In this document: piece after piece, positions 7,143 through 15,132 of the stretch
Position numbering within the stretch: the stretch's first letter is position 1
How the letters are laid out: each line of letters starts with the position of its first letter
Assembly (NCBI GenBank): GCA_034433795.1
Contig: DAOUAE010000057.1
Location: 20,632-84,631, forward strand
Reading direction: 5' to 3'
DNA length: 64,000 nt
From: DAOUAE01 sp034433795
GTDB lineage: Bacteria; Chloroflexota; UBA6077; FW602-bin22; DAOUAE01
Notes under the pieces: model-generated
What the model was told of the DNA's origin: nothing
What the model saw: the letters and a program-made list of their open reading frames with translations, nothing else
Database searches by the model: none
Program-made: the position numbers and the translations under genes

Positions 7143-8397
7143 CGGTGCTCCTCCCCGGCATGCTCTCCTCGGCCAGCCGTCGTTGCCGCCGGGCCGGGCG
7201 CCGCCCCTCGATCCGGCAGAGGTGCGCGGCCAGCGCCTCCAGGCTCTCGATGTTGTGGATGGGCAGGAAGTCGTCGACGAAGGGCAGGGCCGCCTGGAGG
7301 CCCTGGGTCAGCGGCTGGTAATCGGGCAGGCCCAGGAGCGGATTCAGCCAGATCAGCCGGTAGCAACTGCGCTGGAGCCGGGCCATCTCGGTCCGGAGCA
7401 GGTCGACATCGCCCCGGTCCCAGCCGTCGCTGATGATAAGGACGATCGCTCCCCGGCCCAGCACCCGGCGGGCCCACTCGTAATTGAACGTCTTCAGGCA
7501 CTCGCCGATCCGGGTGCCACCAGACCAGTCCTGGACCGCGCGCGCGACCTCCAGCATCGCCTCACCGATGTCGCGCCGGGCCAGATAGTGGGTGATCCGG
7601 GTCAGCCGGGTGCCGAAGACGAAGGCCTCGACGTTCTCCAGCCCGTTCTGCAGGCTGTGCATAAAGTGCAGGAAGAAACGGGTGTAGCGCTCCATCGAGC
7701 CGCTGATATCGCAGAGGATCACCAGCGGCCGGCTCTTGGTCTTGCGATCGCGCCGGCGCAGCTCCAGCGGCTCGCAGCCGTACTTCAGCGTGTGCCGCAC
7801 CGTCCGCCGCAGGTCCAGCCGGGCGCCTCGACGGGCCGGCACCAGCCGGCGGGCCGGCCGTTCGGCCAGCCGCCAGCGCAGACGGGCGATCAGCCGCCGG
7901 GCCTGTTCGACCTCCTCCGGGGTGAAGGCCTCGAAGTTTTTCTTGCGCAGCACCTCGACTGCGCTGTAGGTGTAGAGGCGCTCGACCACGGTCTCGGCCT
8001 TCTGATCGTCCTCGTGCCCCTCTTCCTGCGCCGTGGCGCCCACCCGCAGACGGCGCAGGGCAGGCACCGGCTCGCGGGGCCGACGGGCCCGGATCTGCCC
8101 GTCGGCCTGGGCCAGGAGCGAGCGCGTCTCCAGCCCCCGTCGCCAGAAGAGGTCGAAGGCCAGATCGAAGAGCAGGAGGTCCTCCTGGCGCGTCACCAGC
8201 GTGCAGCGCAGCGTGTGGTAGAAATCGTCGGGCCGGTTGATCTCGATACAGAGCAGGGCCCGGGCGGCATCGATCAGCTGGCCCGGCCCCACGTCCAGTC
8301 CGACCTCGCGCAGCAGCCGGCCAAAGAGAACGACGTTGGCCAGAAGATGCCCGCCGCCGTCCGGGACCTCCAGAGACAGACGCTCACGCGCCGCCAT
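7135..8397 (-). CDS. coxE: CoxE-like VWA-domain protein
   Basis: A 420-residue protein with a C-terminal von Willebrand A domain. The metal-ion-dependent adhesion site appears as CDISGSM, with further conserved Thr/Asp in the IGECL and IISDGW regions. An N-terminal alpha-helical region and a charged linker precede it. In cox clusters CoxE works with the AAA ATPase CoxD to complete the Cu/Mo or Mo site of the apoenzyme in an ATP-dependent step. Its ATG lies 14 bases inside coxD, which supports co-expression as a MoxR-VWA pair. Confidence 0.85.
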   Translation of the reverse strand: MAARERLSLEVPDGGGHLLANVVLFGRLLREVGLDVGPGQLIDAARALLCIEINRPDDFYHTLRCTLVTRQEDLLLFDLAFDLFWRRGLETRSLLAQADGQIRARRPREPVPALRRLRVGATAQEEGHEDDQKAETVVERLYTYSAVEVLRKKNFEAFTPEEVEQARRLIARLRWRLAERPARRLVPARRGARLDLRRTVRHTLKYGCEPLELRRRDRKTKSRPLVILCDISGSMERYTRFFLHFMHSLQNGLENVEAFVFGTRLTRITHYLARRDIGEAMLEVARAVQDWSGGTRIGECLKTFNYEWARRVLGRGAIVLIISDGWDRGDVDLLRTEMARLQRSCYRLIWLNPLLGLPDYQPLTQGLQAALPFVDDFLPIHNIESLEALAAHLCRIEGRRPARRQRRLAEESMPGRSTDA

Positions 8398-9307
8398 CGC
8401 TGCGGGCCTTCTCCACCAGGTACTTGATGGCCTGGGCTTTGACCTTCTTGATATCGTCCTGGTACTTCAGGATGCAGCCCAGGGTATCGCTGACCACGTC
8501 CTCGGTCAGCGTCTGCTGGTCGAGGGCCAGGAGCGCCGCCGTCCAGTCCAGCGTCTCGGCCACGCCGGGCAGTTTGTAGAGGTCCAGCTTGCGCAGCTCC
8601 TGCATAAAGAGGCAGATCTGGCGGGTCAGCCGCTCCGGAGCCTCCGGCACCTTGGTCCGCACAATGGCCTGCTCTTTCTCCAGGCTGGGGTAGTCGATCC
8701 AGTGGTAGAGGCAGCGGCGTTTGAGGGCATCATGGATCTCGCGGGTGCGGTTGGAGGTGATGACCACCACCGGTGGCTCGACCGCCCGCAGCGTCCCGAT
8801 CTCGGGGATCGAGACCTGGAAGTCCGAGAGCAGCTCCAACAGGAAGGCCTCGAACTCCTCGTCGGCCCGGTCGATCTCGTCGATGAGCAGGACCTTCGGC
8901 AGGGGCTCCGTGGCGTCGATGGCCTGAAGGAGCGGCCGGCGGATGAGGAACTCCGGGCCGAAGATCTCCTTCAGCGCCTCGGACGAGCGCTGTCCCTGGG
9001 CCTCCAGCAGGCGGATGTAGAGGATCTGCCGGGCGTAGTTCCACTCGTAGACCGCGGTGTTGACATCCAGGCCCTCGTAGCACTGCAACCGGATGAGGTC
9101 GGTCTCCAGGAGACGGGCCAGAACCTTGGCGATCTCGGTCTTGCCGACCCCGGCCTCGCCCTCCAGGAGCAGCGGCTTGCGGAGCCGCAGGGCCAGGAAG
9201 ACGGCGGTCGCCAGCCCCCGGTCGGCGATGTAGGCCTGGGTGCGCAGGGCCTCCTGAACGTCGTCGATCCGCTGGACCTTCAACAGATTCTGCGCGCGCG
9301 TCTGCAA
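8384..9307 (-). CDS. coxD: CoxD-like MoxR-family AAA+ ATPase
   Basis: A 307-residue MoxR-type AAA+ protein. Walker A is LEGEAGVGKTEIA (about 48-60) and Walker B is VLLIDEIDRADEEF; sensor 1 is in VVITSNRTRE. In CO dehydrogenase biogenesis CoxD is a chaperone that unfolds or remodels the apo-enzyme so the metal centre can be finished; here it would act on the form II enzyme. The start is a TTG with GGGGAG and GAGGA upstream. No in-frame ATG exists before the Walker A, so a non-ATG start is needed. It sits between coxG and coxE. Confidence 0.87.
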   Translation of the reverse strand: MQTRAQNLLKVQRIDDVQEALRTQAYIADRGLATAVFLALRLRKPLLLEGEAGVGKTEIAKVLARLLETDLIRLQCYEGLDVNTAVYEWNYARQILYIRLLEAQGQRSSEALKEIFGPEFLIRRPLLQAIDATEPLPKVLLIDEIDRADEEFEAFLLELLSDFQVSIPEIGTLRAVEPPVVVITSNRTREIHDALKRRCLYHWIDYPSLEKEQAIVRTKVPEAPERLTRQICLFMQELRKLDLYKLPGVAETLDWTAALLALDQQTLTEDVVSDTLGCILKYQDDIKKVKAQAIKYLVEKARSDGGA

Positions 9308-9350
9308 TCCTCGTCACTCCCCACCGGGCCAGCCCGAGGTGCCGTGCCGG

Positions 9351-9809
9351 CTAGCCCGCCTTGACGACTGTCTCCAGTCGTTTCTGCATGCAGGTGAAGA
9401 ACTGGTTCATCAGCATCCGGGCCACCGGCTGCAGGAGCCGCTGGCCGACGGCGGCGATGGCACCGCCGACCTCGGCCTCCCCCTCGACCCTGACCTCCGT
9501 CCCCTCCCCCTGGGCGACGAGGCGAACCAGGCCGCTCCCCTTGACAAAGCCGGGGGCGCCGCTGCCCTCGATCAGCAGGCGATAGGAGTGCGGGGGGACC
9601 TTCTCGGCCACCCCAACCGTGCCGGTGTAGGTGCCCCGGATCCCGGCCACGCCGACGGTCAGCGTGGCCTGATAGCGGTCGTCACCGAGCGGCTCCAACC
9701 GCTGACAGCCGGGAATACAGGCGGCCAGGGCCTCCGGATCCATCAGAAGGTTCCAGACCTGCTCGGGGGGAGCGGGGAAGGAATAGGTGCCTTCGATGCG
9801 CATGGGCAT
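9351..9809 (-). CDS. coxG: CoxG-like SRPBCC-fold protein
   Basis: A 152-residue START/SRPBCC-fold protein of the CoxG family. The N-terminal pattern FPAPPEQVWNLL, then IPGCQRLEPLG, is characteristic. CoxG is thought to recruit CO dehydrogenase to the membrane or bind a quinone-like ligand. There is no C-terminal transmembrane tail here, unlike some longer CoxG proteins. The ATG (or a second ATG two codons later) follows GGAGGAG. It is separated from coxM by a 116-base gap holding a hairpin and a possible -10 element, so it may head a separate maturation transcript. Confidence 0.85.
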   Translation of the reverse strand: MPMRIEGTYSFPAPPEQVWNLLMDPEALAACIPGCQRLEPLGDDRYQATLTVGVAGIRGTYTGTVGVAEKVPPHSYRLLIEGSGAPGFVKGSGLVRLVAQGEGTEVRVEGEAEVGGAIAAVGQRLLQPVARMLMNQFFTCMQKRLETVVKAG

Positions 9810-9829
9810 GCGGTTCTCCTCCAGCTGGC

Positions 9830-9835
9830 ATTATA
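9830..9835 (-). promoter_or_regulatory. TATAAT -10 element upstream of coxG
   Basis: On the minus strand TATAAT lies 20 bases before the coxG start, preceded directly by TG but without a recognisable -35. With the hairpin just upstream (9846-9872) it could restart transcription for coxG onward. The very short leader is a weakness. Confidence 0.4.
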
Positions 9836-9845
9836 CAGAAAGGAC

Positions 9846-9872
9846 GGGGCAGCCGGCGAGCGCCGCTGCCCC
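9846..9872 (-). terminator. strong hairpin in the coxM-coxG gap
   Basis: GGGGCAGC (9846-9853) pairs with GCTGCCCC (9865-9872), and an inner GGCG/CGCC can extend the stem. On the coding (minus) strand it is followed by CGTCCTTTCT, a poor U-tract. It may terminate or attenuate coxSLM transcripts, or stabilise their 3' ends. Confidence 0.45.
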
Positions 9873-9925
9873 TCGACAGCGCCTGTCTCTGTACCGCCCG
9901 GATCGCCGGGCCGGTCCCGGTCAGC

Positions 9926-10792
9926 CTAGCGGATGCGGGCCAGGGCGGCCTCGAGCGCCCGGCGGGTGTAGACGCGGGCCAGGTGCTGACGGTACTCCCC
10001 CGAGGCGTGGATATCGCTCAGCGTCTCCAGGTCATCGGCCGCCCGCTCGGCCGCCGCCCGGATGACCGCCGCCTCCAGCCGCTGGCCCACCAGCGCCTGT
10101 TCGACCATCGGGCGCCGGACGGCTCGGGGGCCGACCCCGGTGATGGCCACCCGCGCCTGCTGGCAGCGCCCCTCGGCATCGAGGGTGACCACCGCGCAGA
10201 CGCCGCAGATGGCGTAGCGCGAGGCCGGGTGCGGGAATTTGACGTAGGCCGAGCCGGTGCGCGGCGGGGGCGCCGGCAGCCGCACCGCGGTGATGATCTC
10301 GCCGGGCTGAAGGGCGGTGGTGAAGAGGTCGATGAAGAAGTCGGTGGCCGGGATCTGGCGCGTCCCGCTGGGGCCCAGGGTCTGGATCTGGGCCTCCAGG
10401 GCCAGGACCACCGCCGGGTAGTCAGCGGCCGGGTCGGCGTGGGCCAGACTGCCGCCGATGGTCCCCCGGTTGCGCACCTGGACGTCGCCGATAAGCCCCG
10501 CCGCCTCTGGCAGCGCCGGCCACATCTCCCGCAGCAGCGACGAGGATTCGATCATGTAGTGGGTGGTCAGGGCACCGATGGCCACCCCTCCATCGCTCGG
10601 TCGGATGTAGGCCAGATCGGAGAGCCGCCCGATGTCGATAAGGTGCTTGGGGGTGGCCAGCCGCAGCTTCATCAGCGGGATCAGGCTGTGCCCGCCGGCC
10701 AGCAGTTTGGCCTCATCGCCGTACTGCTGGAGGAGAGCCACCGCTTCATCGAGCGAGGCGGGAACGTGGTACTCGAAAGCGCTCGGGATCAT
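9926..10792 (-). CDS. coxM: CoxM-like FAD-binding medium subunit, Mo hydroxylase
   Basis: A 288-residue flavoprotein subunit of the CO dehydrogenase/xanthine dehydrogenase family, passing electrons from the iron-sulfur subunit onward. Both FAD-binding signatures are clear: AGGHSLIPLMKLR (32-44) and TIGGSLAHADPAAD (about 111-124). Length is standard for the family. It follows coxL by 23 bases. Placement after S and L, not before them, is the form II order. Confidence 0.93.
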   Translation of the reverse strand: MIPSAFEYHVPASLDEAVALLQQYGDEAKLLAGGHSLIPLMKLRLATPKHLIDIGRLSDLAYIRPSDGGVAIGALTTHYMIESSSLLREMWPALPEAAGLIGDVQVRNRGTIGGSLAHADPAADYPAVVLALEAQIQTLGPSGTRQIPATDFFIDLFTTALQPGEIITAVRLPAPPPRTGSAYVKFPHPASRYAICGVCAVVTLDAEGRCQQARVAITGVGPRAVRRPMVEQALVGQRLEAAVIRAAAERAADDLETLSDIHASGEYRQHLARVYTRRALEAALARIR

Positions 10793-10815
10793 CGGTTCCT
10801 CCTCTCCCTGCGTGA

Positions 10816-13176
10816 TCAGGCCGGCTGCTGCCGGGCCTGCCGCATGACCCGCCAGATCTTTTCCGGCCAGAGCGGCATGTCGATGTGCGTGATCCCCAAA
10901 GGGGCCAGGGCGTCGCAGACGGCGTTGACCACCGCCGGGGTGGCAGCGATGGTCCCGGTCTCGCCGACCCCCTTGACACCCAGCGGGTTGACCGGCGAAG
11001 GCGTCTCGGTCCGGTCGGTCTCAATGGGAGGCAGGTCGTCGGCCTTCGGCACGGCGTAGTCCATCAGCGACCCCGTGAGCAGCTGCCCGTTCTGGTCGTA
11101 GATGGCCGCCTCGTAGAGGGCCTGGGCCACACCCTGGGCCACACCCCCGTGGACCTGCCCGTCGACGATCTTGGGGTTGATGACCGGTCCGCAGTCGTCG
11201 ACCGCCACGTAGCGCCGGAGCCTGACCTTGCCGGTCTCGGGGTCGATTTCGACGATGGCCACGTGGGCTCCGAAGGGGTAGACGAAGTTCGAGGGGTCGA
11301 AGAAGCTGCTGGCCTCCAGGCCCGGCTCCAGCCCCGGCGGCAGGTTCCAGGCGAGGTAGGCGGCCAGGGCCACCTCCTGAATCGTCTTCGCGCGGTCGGG
11401 CACGCCACGGACGAAGAAGCGCCCGGCCTGGAACTCGACGTCCTCCTCGGCCGCCTCCAGCAGATGGGCCGCGATCTTGCGCGCCTTCTCCCGGACCCGG
11501 CGGGCCGCCAGCGCGATGGCCGAGCCACCCACCGCCGTGGTCCGGCTGCCGTAAGTGCCCCAGCCCATGGGGATGGCGTCGGTGTCGCCGTGGATGACCT
11601 CGATGTCGTCGAGCGGGATCCCCAGTTCGTCGGCCACGATCTGGGCGAAGGTGGTCTCCTCACCCTGACCGTGCGGCGACGAGCCGGTGAAGACCGAGAC
11701 CTTGCCGGTCGGGTGCACCCGCACCACCGCGCTCTCCCAGAGACCGCCCTGGAAGCCGACCGCGCCGGCCACCTGCGACGGCCCCAGTCCGCAGATCTCG
11801 ACGTAGGTCGAGAAGCCGATGCCCAGGTACCGCCCCTGGGCGCGGGCCTGAGCCTGTTCCTCGCGGAACTTCTGGTAGTCGACGAGCGCCAGCGCCCGGT
11901 CCAGCGTCGCCTCGTAGTTGCCACTGTCATAGGTGATGCCGGTGGCCACGGTGTAGGGAAAGGCGCTGGCCGGAATGAAGTTGCGCCGCCGGACCTCGAC
12001 CGGGTCCAGGCCGATCTCGCGGGCCAGGAGATCCACCATCCGCTCGACCAGATAGGTGGCCTCCGGCCGGCCCGCCCCCCGGTAGGCGTCGACCGGGGTG
12101 GTGTTGGTCAGGACACCGTAGACCTCGCAGTGAATATTGGGGATGCGGTAGGCGCCGGAGAGCATCAGCCCAAAGAGGATGGTCGGAATCCCGGGCGCCG
12201 CCGTCGAGAGGTAGGCCCCCAGGTTCGCCCGGACGATGGCCCGCAGACCGAGGATCGTCCCGTCGCGCCGGGCAGCCAGTTCGACATCCTGGATGTGGTC
12301 GCGACCGTGGGTGGTGGCGATGAAGTTCTCCCGCCGGTCCTCCACCCACTTGACCGGCCGGCCCAGTTCTCGGGCCAGGAAGCAGACGATCGCCTCGTCC
12401 GGGTAGTGGTGGATCTTGCTGCCGAAGCCACCGCCGACATCGGGGGCGATGACCCGGATCTTGTGCTCCGGCATCCCCAGCACACCGGAGAGGAGCACCC
12501 GGTGGATATGCGGGTTCTGCGAGGTCATCCAGAGGGTGAGTTCGCCGCTGCCGGGGTTGTACTGGGCCAGCGCCGCCCGCGTCTCCATCGCGTTGGGGAT
12601 GAGCCGCTGGTTGATGAAGCGCTGGCGGACGATCACGTCGGCCGCGCGGAAGGCGGCCTCGACATCGCCTCCGGAGACCTTCCAGTGGAAGGCCACATTG
12701 CCCGGCACCGAGGCGTGCAGCTGCGGCGCGCCGGGGGCCATCGCCTGCTCGGCGTCGGTCACCGCCGGCAGAACCTCGTAGTCCACCTCGATGAGATCGA
12801 GAGCGTCACGGGCGATCCCCCGGTCCTCGGCCACCACCACCGCCACGCCGTCGCCCACGTAGCGGACGGTGTCCACCGCCAGCGGCGGATGCTCCGGGAC
12901 CTTGAGATCGGCGTTGGGAATGAGCCAGGCGCAGGGAATGGCCCCGACTTTGCCCTTCAGGTCCTGGCCGGTGTAGACCGCCACCACCCCGGGCAGCGCC
13001 CGGGCCCGGCTGACGTCGATGCGCCGGATGCGGGCGTGGGCGTGCGGGCTACGGAGGATGGCTGCGTAGAGCATCCCCGGAAGACGGATGTCGTCGACGA
13101 ACAGGCCGTGGCCGGTGATCAGGCGCGGGTCCTCACGCCGCCGGACGGCGGCGCCGAACAGCCTCGTTACTGCCAT
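10816..13176 (-). CDS. coxL: CoxL-like molybdopterin large subunit, form II (AYRGAGR)
   Basis: A 786-residue catalytic subunit of the xanthine-oxidase family binding Mo-molybdopterin cytosine dinucleotide. The active-site loop reads AYRGAGR at 364-370. Form I, proven CO dehydrogenases have AYRCSFR, with a Cys that binds Cu; that Cys is absent, so this is form II. The cofactor-contact GGGFGSK (248-254) and the catalytic Glu loop GVGETG near the C-terminus are intact, so an active hydroxylase is expected. Form II enzymes may oxidise CO poorly or act on other small organic substrates. The gene lies between coxS (69-base gap) and coxM. The substrate is not decidable from sequence. Confidence 0.92.
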   Translation of the reverse strand: MAVTRLFGAAVRRREDPRLITGHGLFVDDIRLPGMLYAAILRSPHAHARIRRIDVSRARALPGVVAVYTGQDLKGKVGAIPCAWLIPNADLKVPEHPPLAVDTVRYVGDGVAVVVAEDRGIARDALDLIEVDYEVLPAVTDAEQAMAPGAPQLHASVPGNVAFHWKVSGGDVEAAFRAADVIVRQRFINQRLIPNAMETRAALAQYNPGSGELTLWMTSQNPHIHRVLLSGVLGMPEHKIRVIAPDVGGGFGSKIHHYPDEAIVCFLARELGRPVKWVEDRRENFIATTHGRDHIQDVELAARRDGTILGLRAIVRANLGAYLSTAAPGIPTILFGLMLSGAYRIPNIHCEVYGVLTNTTPVDAYRGAGRPEATYLVERMVDLLAREIGLDPVEVRRRNFIPASAFPYTVATGITYDSGNYEATLDRALALVDYQKFREEQAQARAQGRYLGIGFSTYVEICGLGPSQVAGAVGFQGGLWESAVVRVHPTGKVSVFTGSSPHGQGEETTFAQIVADELGIPLDDIEVIHGDTDAIPMGWGTYGSRTTAVGGSAIALAARRVREKARKIAAHLLEAAEEDVEFQAGRFFVRGVPDRAKTIQEVALAAYLAWNLPPGLEPGLEASSFFDPSNFVYPFGAHVAIVEIDPETGKVRLRRYVAVDDCGPVINPKIVDGQVHGGVAQGVAQALYEAAIYDQNGQLLTGSLMDYAVPKADDLPPIETDRTETPSPVNPLGVKGVGETGTIAATPAVVNAVCDALAPLGITHIDMPLWPEKIWRVMRQARQQPA

Positions 13177-13245
13177 CGCTGCCCCCTCCTTCGGGTCGTT
13201 CTCGCTGGACCGCTCCGCCAGATAGTCTGCCCGGCGACGGCGCCA

Positions 13246-13716
13246 CTAACTGACGGCCATCTTCCGGGCCGCGTACTGAATGGCTTTGACGATGTTGTGG
13301 TAGCCCGTGCACCGGCAGAGGTTGCCCTCCAGACCGCGCCGGATCTCCTCCTCCGAGGGGTTGGGATTGCGCTGCAGGATCTGGTAGGCGGTCATAATCA
13401 TCCCCGGCGTGCAGAAGCCGCACTGGAGCCCGTGCTCTTCCCAGAAGCCCTCCTGCAGGGGATGCAACTCGCCATCGCGGGCCAGCCCCTCGATGGTCAG
13501 AATCTCGGCGCCGTCGGCCTGGACGGCGAACATGGTGCACGACTTCACCGCCTGACCATTGACGAGCACCGTGCAGGCACCACACTGGCTGGTGTCGCAG
13601 CCGATGTGCGTCCCGGTCAGGCCGAGGACGTCGCGGAGGTAGTGCACCAGCAAGAGCCGCGGCTCGACCTCGTTCTGGTAGCGGACACCGTTGACCGTGA
13701 CAGTGACCCGGCTCAT
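13246..13716 (-). CDS. coxS: CoxS-like [2Fe-2S] small subunit, Mo hydroxylase
   Basis: A 156-residue iron-sulfur subunit. The plant-type ferredoxin cluster motif is CDTSQCGAC with its fourth Cys in KSC, and the second cluster has CGFC...CRCTG; all eight cysteines are present. It relays electrons from the Mo site in CoxL to FAD in CoxM. I start at the ATG at 13716, which has AAGGGGG upstream. A longer frame reaching 13824 would run through the promoter and is rejected. It is the first gene of the SLM transcript. Confidence 0.93.
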   Translation of the reverse strand: MSRVTVTVNGVRYQNEVEPRLLLVHYLRDVLGLTGTHIGCDTSQCGACTVLVNGQAVKSCTMFAVQADGAEILTIEGLARDGELHPLQEGFWEEHGLQCGFCTPGMIMTAYQILQRNPNPSEEEIRRGLEGNLCRCTGYHNIVKAIQYAARKMAVS

Positions 13717-13795
13717 GGCAGCGACCCCCTTGTTGCGATCTCGGCCGGGGCTGCCAGCCGATGGAACAGCCAGCAGGTCAGCCCCCAGTGTCCCT

Positions 13796-13824
13796 ATCTT
13801 ACGCGGCTCCCCACGCCTTGTCAA
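13796..13824 (-). promoter_or_regulatory. sigma-70 promoter of the coxSLM operon
   Basis: On the minus strand a perfect TTGACA (13819-13824) is followed after 17 bp by TAAGAT (13796-13801). The expected start is near 13789, giving a leader of about 73 bases before coxS. It is the best consensus match in the left third of the window. Confidence 0.85.
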
Positions 13825-14219
13825 CGGGCCGCGAAGGCGGCGCTCTCAGCCAGACGGCGGGCGCCTGTGGGGGAGCAGACTTCCTCTGTGGGCGACGGTT
13901 CCCGGGCTCAGACCCTCTGCCCCTGGGGCCACCGCACTGCCGCCAGCCCCGTCCAGGTCTTCACCTCCCGCATCCCCTTCCCCATCGCCACCCAGCGTCG
14001 CCTCCCCCTCGCCTTCCCCCGCGCCCGCACTCCCACGCCGTCCATCCCCCGCACCCGAGCCCATGTTCTTCCAGGCCTCTCCTTCCCCTCGGCCCGAACG
14101 GCCCACCTCGCCGCACGCTCAAGGAGACCGCCAGTCCCGGCCAGGGCCGGAGCTTCACCGCGATAAGGCGGGCCACCCACCAGCCGCTCGTCCGGAGAAG
14201 GGAAATCCCCCCGGGTATC

Positions 14220-14247
14220 AGCCCCGGGCGGGGCCGCCATGGGGGCT
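14220..14247 (-). terminator. hairpin immediately after the CPBP gene
   Basis: AGCCCC (14220-14225) pairs with GGGGCT (14242-14247), with further GC pairing inside. On the minus strand it begins 1 base after the CPBP stop but has no U-tract; on the plus strand it is followed by TTTT. It could act in either direction, though no plus-strand gene is upstream. Confidence 0.4.
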
Positions 14248-14248
14248 T

Positions 14249-14971
14249 TTAACCGAACAGGAGCGGCACAAGGAGGTCCACCCAGACATTGTTGAGGACG
14301 TGCATGAGAATCGCCGGGTAGAGGCTCCGGTAGCGGATCAAGAGCAGGGCCGGAAAGAACGACCAAACGAAAATGTACAGGGGCAGGCCGGGGCCGATCC
14401 CGCCGTGGTAGAGGGCAAAGAGTGCGTTGTGCACCAGCAGCCCCCGCCAGACCCCAAGCCGGGCGACGAGGGCCTGCAGGACATAGCCCCGAAAGATGGT
14501 TTCTTCGGCCAGCGGCACGAAGATGAGACCAGCCACCCCGGCGGCCACAAACTCCCAGATCGTCGTCGGCCGGATAAACCCCCGCTGGGCCGGGTCCCAG
14601 TAAACGGGGACACCCAGCGCCTGCCGAACCGCGTCCACCGGCAACCAGAGCACCACCGCAGCGCCCGCAAACGCGGCCGCTGTGGCCGCCGTCCGGACGT
14701 CAAGAGTTCCCTGCCAGCCGAGGGCCTCAGGGCCAAAGCCGCGCTGGCGCAGGATCCTGACCAGAACGAGGGCGGTGATGACAGCCCAGAGGCTGTAAAG
14801 CACCACCCGAAAAAGAGCGGGGTCATGAAGGCCGAGGGGACGTCCGGCCGTCTGAAGGTCGAACCCCAGAAGACGCAGGGCCGTCAGGGTCGCCGCCGTG
14901 CCGACGACCCCGCCGAAGGCAAGGGGCAAATAACCGACCGGCAACGTCTGGACCGTCGTCGATCTGGCCAT
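14249..14971 (-). CDS. CPBP-family intramembrane metalloprotease
   Basis: A 240-residue membrane protein of the CPBP (CAAX-protease and bacteriocin-processing) family. The three catalytic motifs are present: EETIFRG (about 173-179), the His in HNALFALYH, and HVLNN near residue 226. Around six membrane helices surround them. Such proteins cleave or process peptides within the membrane; the target here is unknown. It is transcribed alone, away from the bactofilin-like gene. The ribosome site is weak, with a -10 element only about 20 bases upstream of the ATG. Confidence 0.85.
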   Translation of the reverse strand: MARSTTVQTLPVGYLPLAFGGVVGTAATLTALRLLGFDLQTAGRPLGLHDPALFRVVLYSLWAVITALVLVRILRQRGFGPEALGWQGTLDVRTAATAAAFAGAAVVLWLPVDAVRQALGVPVYWDPAQRGFIRPTTIWEFVAAGVAGLIFVPLAEETIFRGYVLQALVARLGVWRGLLVHNALFALYHGGIGPGLPLYIFVWSFFPALLLIRYRSLYPAILMHVLNNVWVDLLVPLLFG

Positions 14972-14989
14972 CGCCGCTGATCTTCCGAG

Positions 14990-14995
14990 ATTATA
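14990..14995 (-). promoter_or_regulatory. TATAAT -10 element for the CPBP gene
   Basis: A perfect TATAAT on the minus strand, about 20 bases upstream of the ATG at 14971. No -35 is seen at 16-18 bp and there is no TGn extension. Confidence 0.45.
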
Positions 14996-15096
14996 GTACC
15001 CCTCAACGTCGGATGCCAGGCTCTGCCCTAATCGGCAGGGCCCTCCCGTCGTCGGCCGTGCGCGAGGTCAGCCAATGTTTGTCTGCCCTCCATCCG

Positions 15097-15105
15097 TGCT
15101 ATGAT
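15097..15105 (+). promoter_or_regulatory. extended -10 promoter for the bactofilin-like gene
   Basis: TGC-TATGAT at 15097-15105 is an extended -10. A TTGTCT at 15079-15084 is spaced too closely (15 bp) to be a good -35. The start would be near 15112, about 20 bases before the GTG. Confidence 0.6.
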
Positions 15106-15132
15106 CGGTCCACCTGCTTACCGGAGGGGACT

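Larger units (their letters stand above)
13717..14248. other. 532-base non-coding gap with C-rich plus strand
   Basis: This gap holds the cox promoter at its left end and the hairpin after the CPBP gene at its right. Between about 13850 and 14130 the plus strand is rich in C and poor in A, with repeated CCCC and TCCCC runs. Short open frames here encode only Gly/Glu/Arg-rich or Pro/Ser-rich repeats without a ribosome site, and I do not call them genes. A degraded gene or an RNA leader cannot be excluded. Confidence 0.5.

Noticed and set aside
10816..13716. Form I (proven) CO dehydrogenase
   Set aside because: The active-site loop is AYRGAGR, not AYRCSFR, and order is SLM, not MSL.
13846..14106. 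86-codon minus-strand frame in the cox upstream gap
   Set aside because: Gly/Glu repeats from skewed base composition; no ribosome site.
10885..14166. Long plus-strand open frame over coxL and coxS
   Set aside because: Antisense shadow of strongly conserved genes; composition is Arg/Gly/Asp-rich with no known motif.
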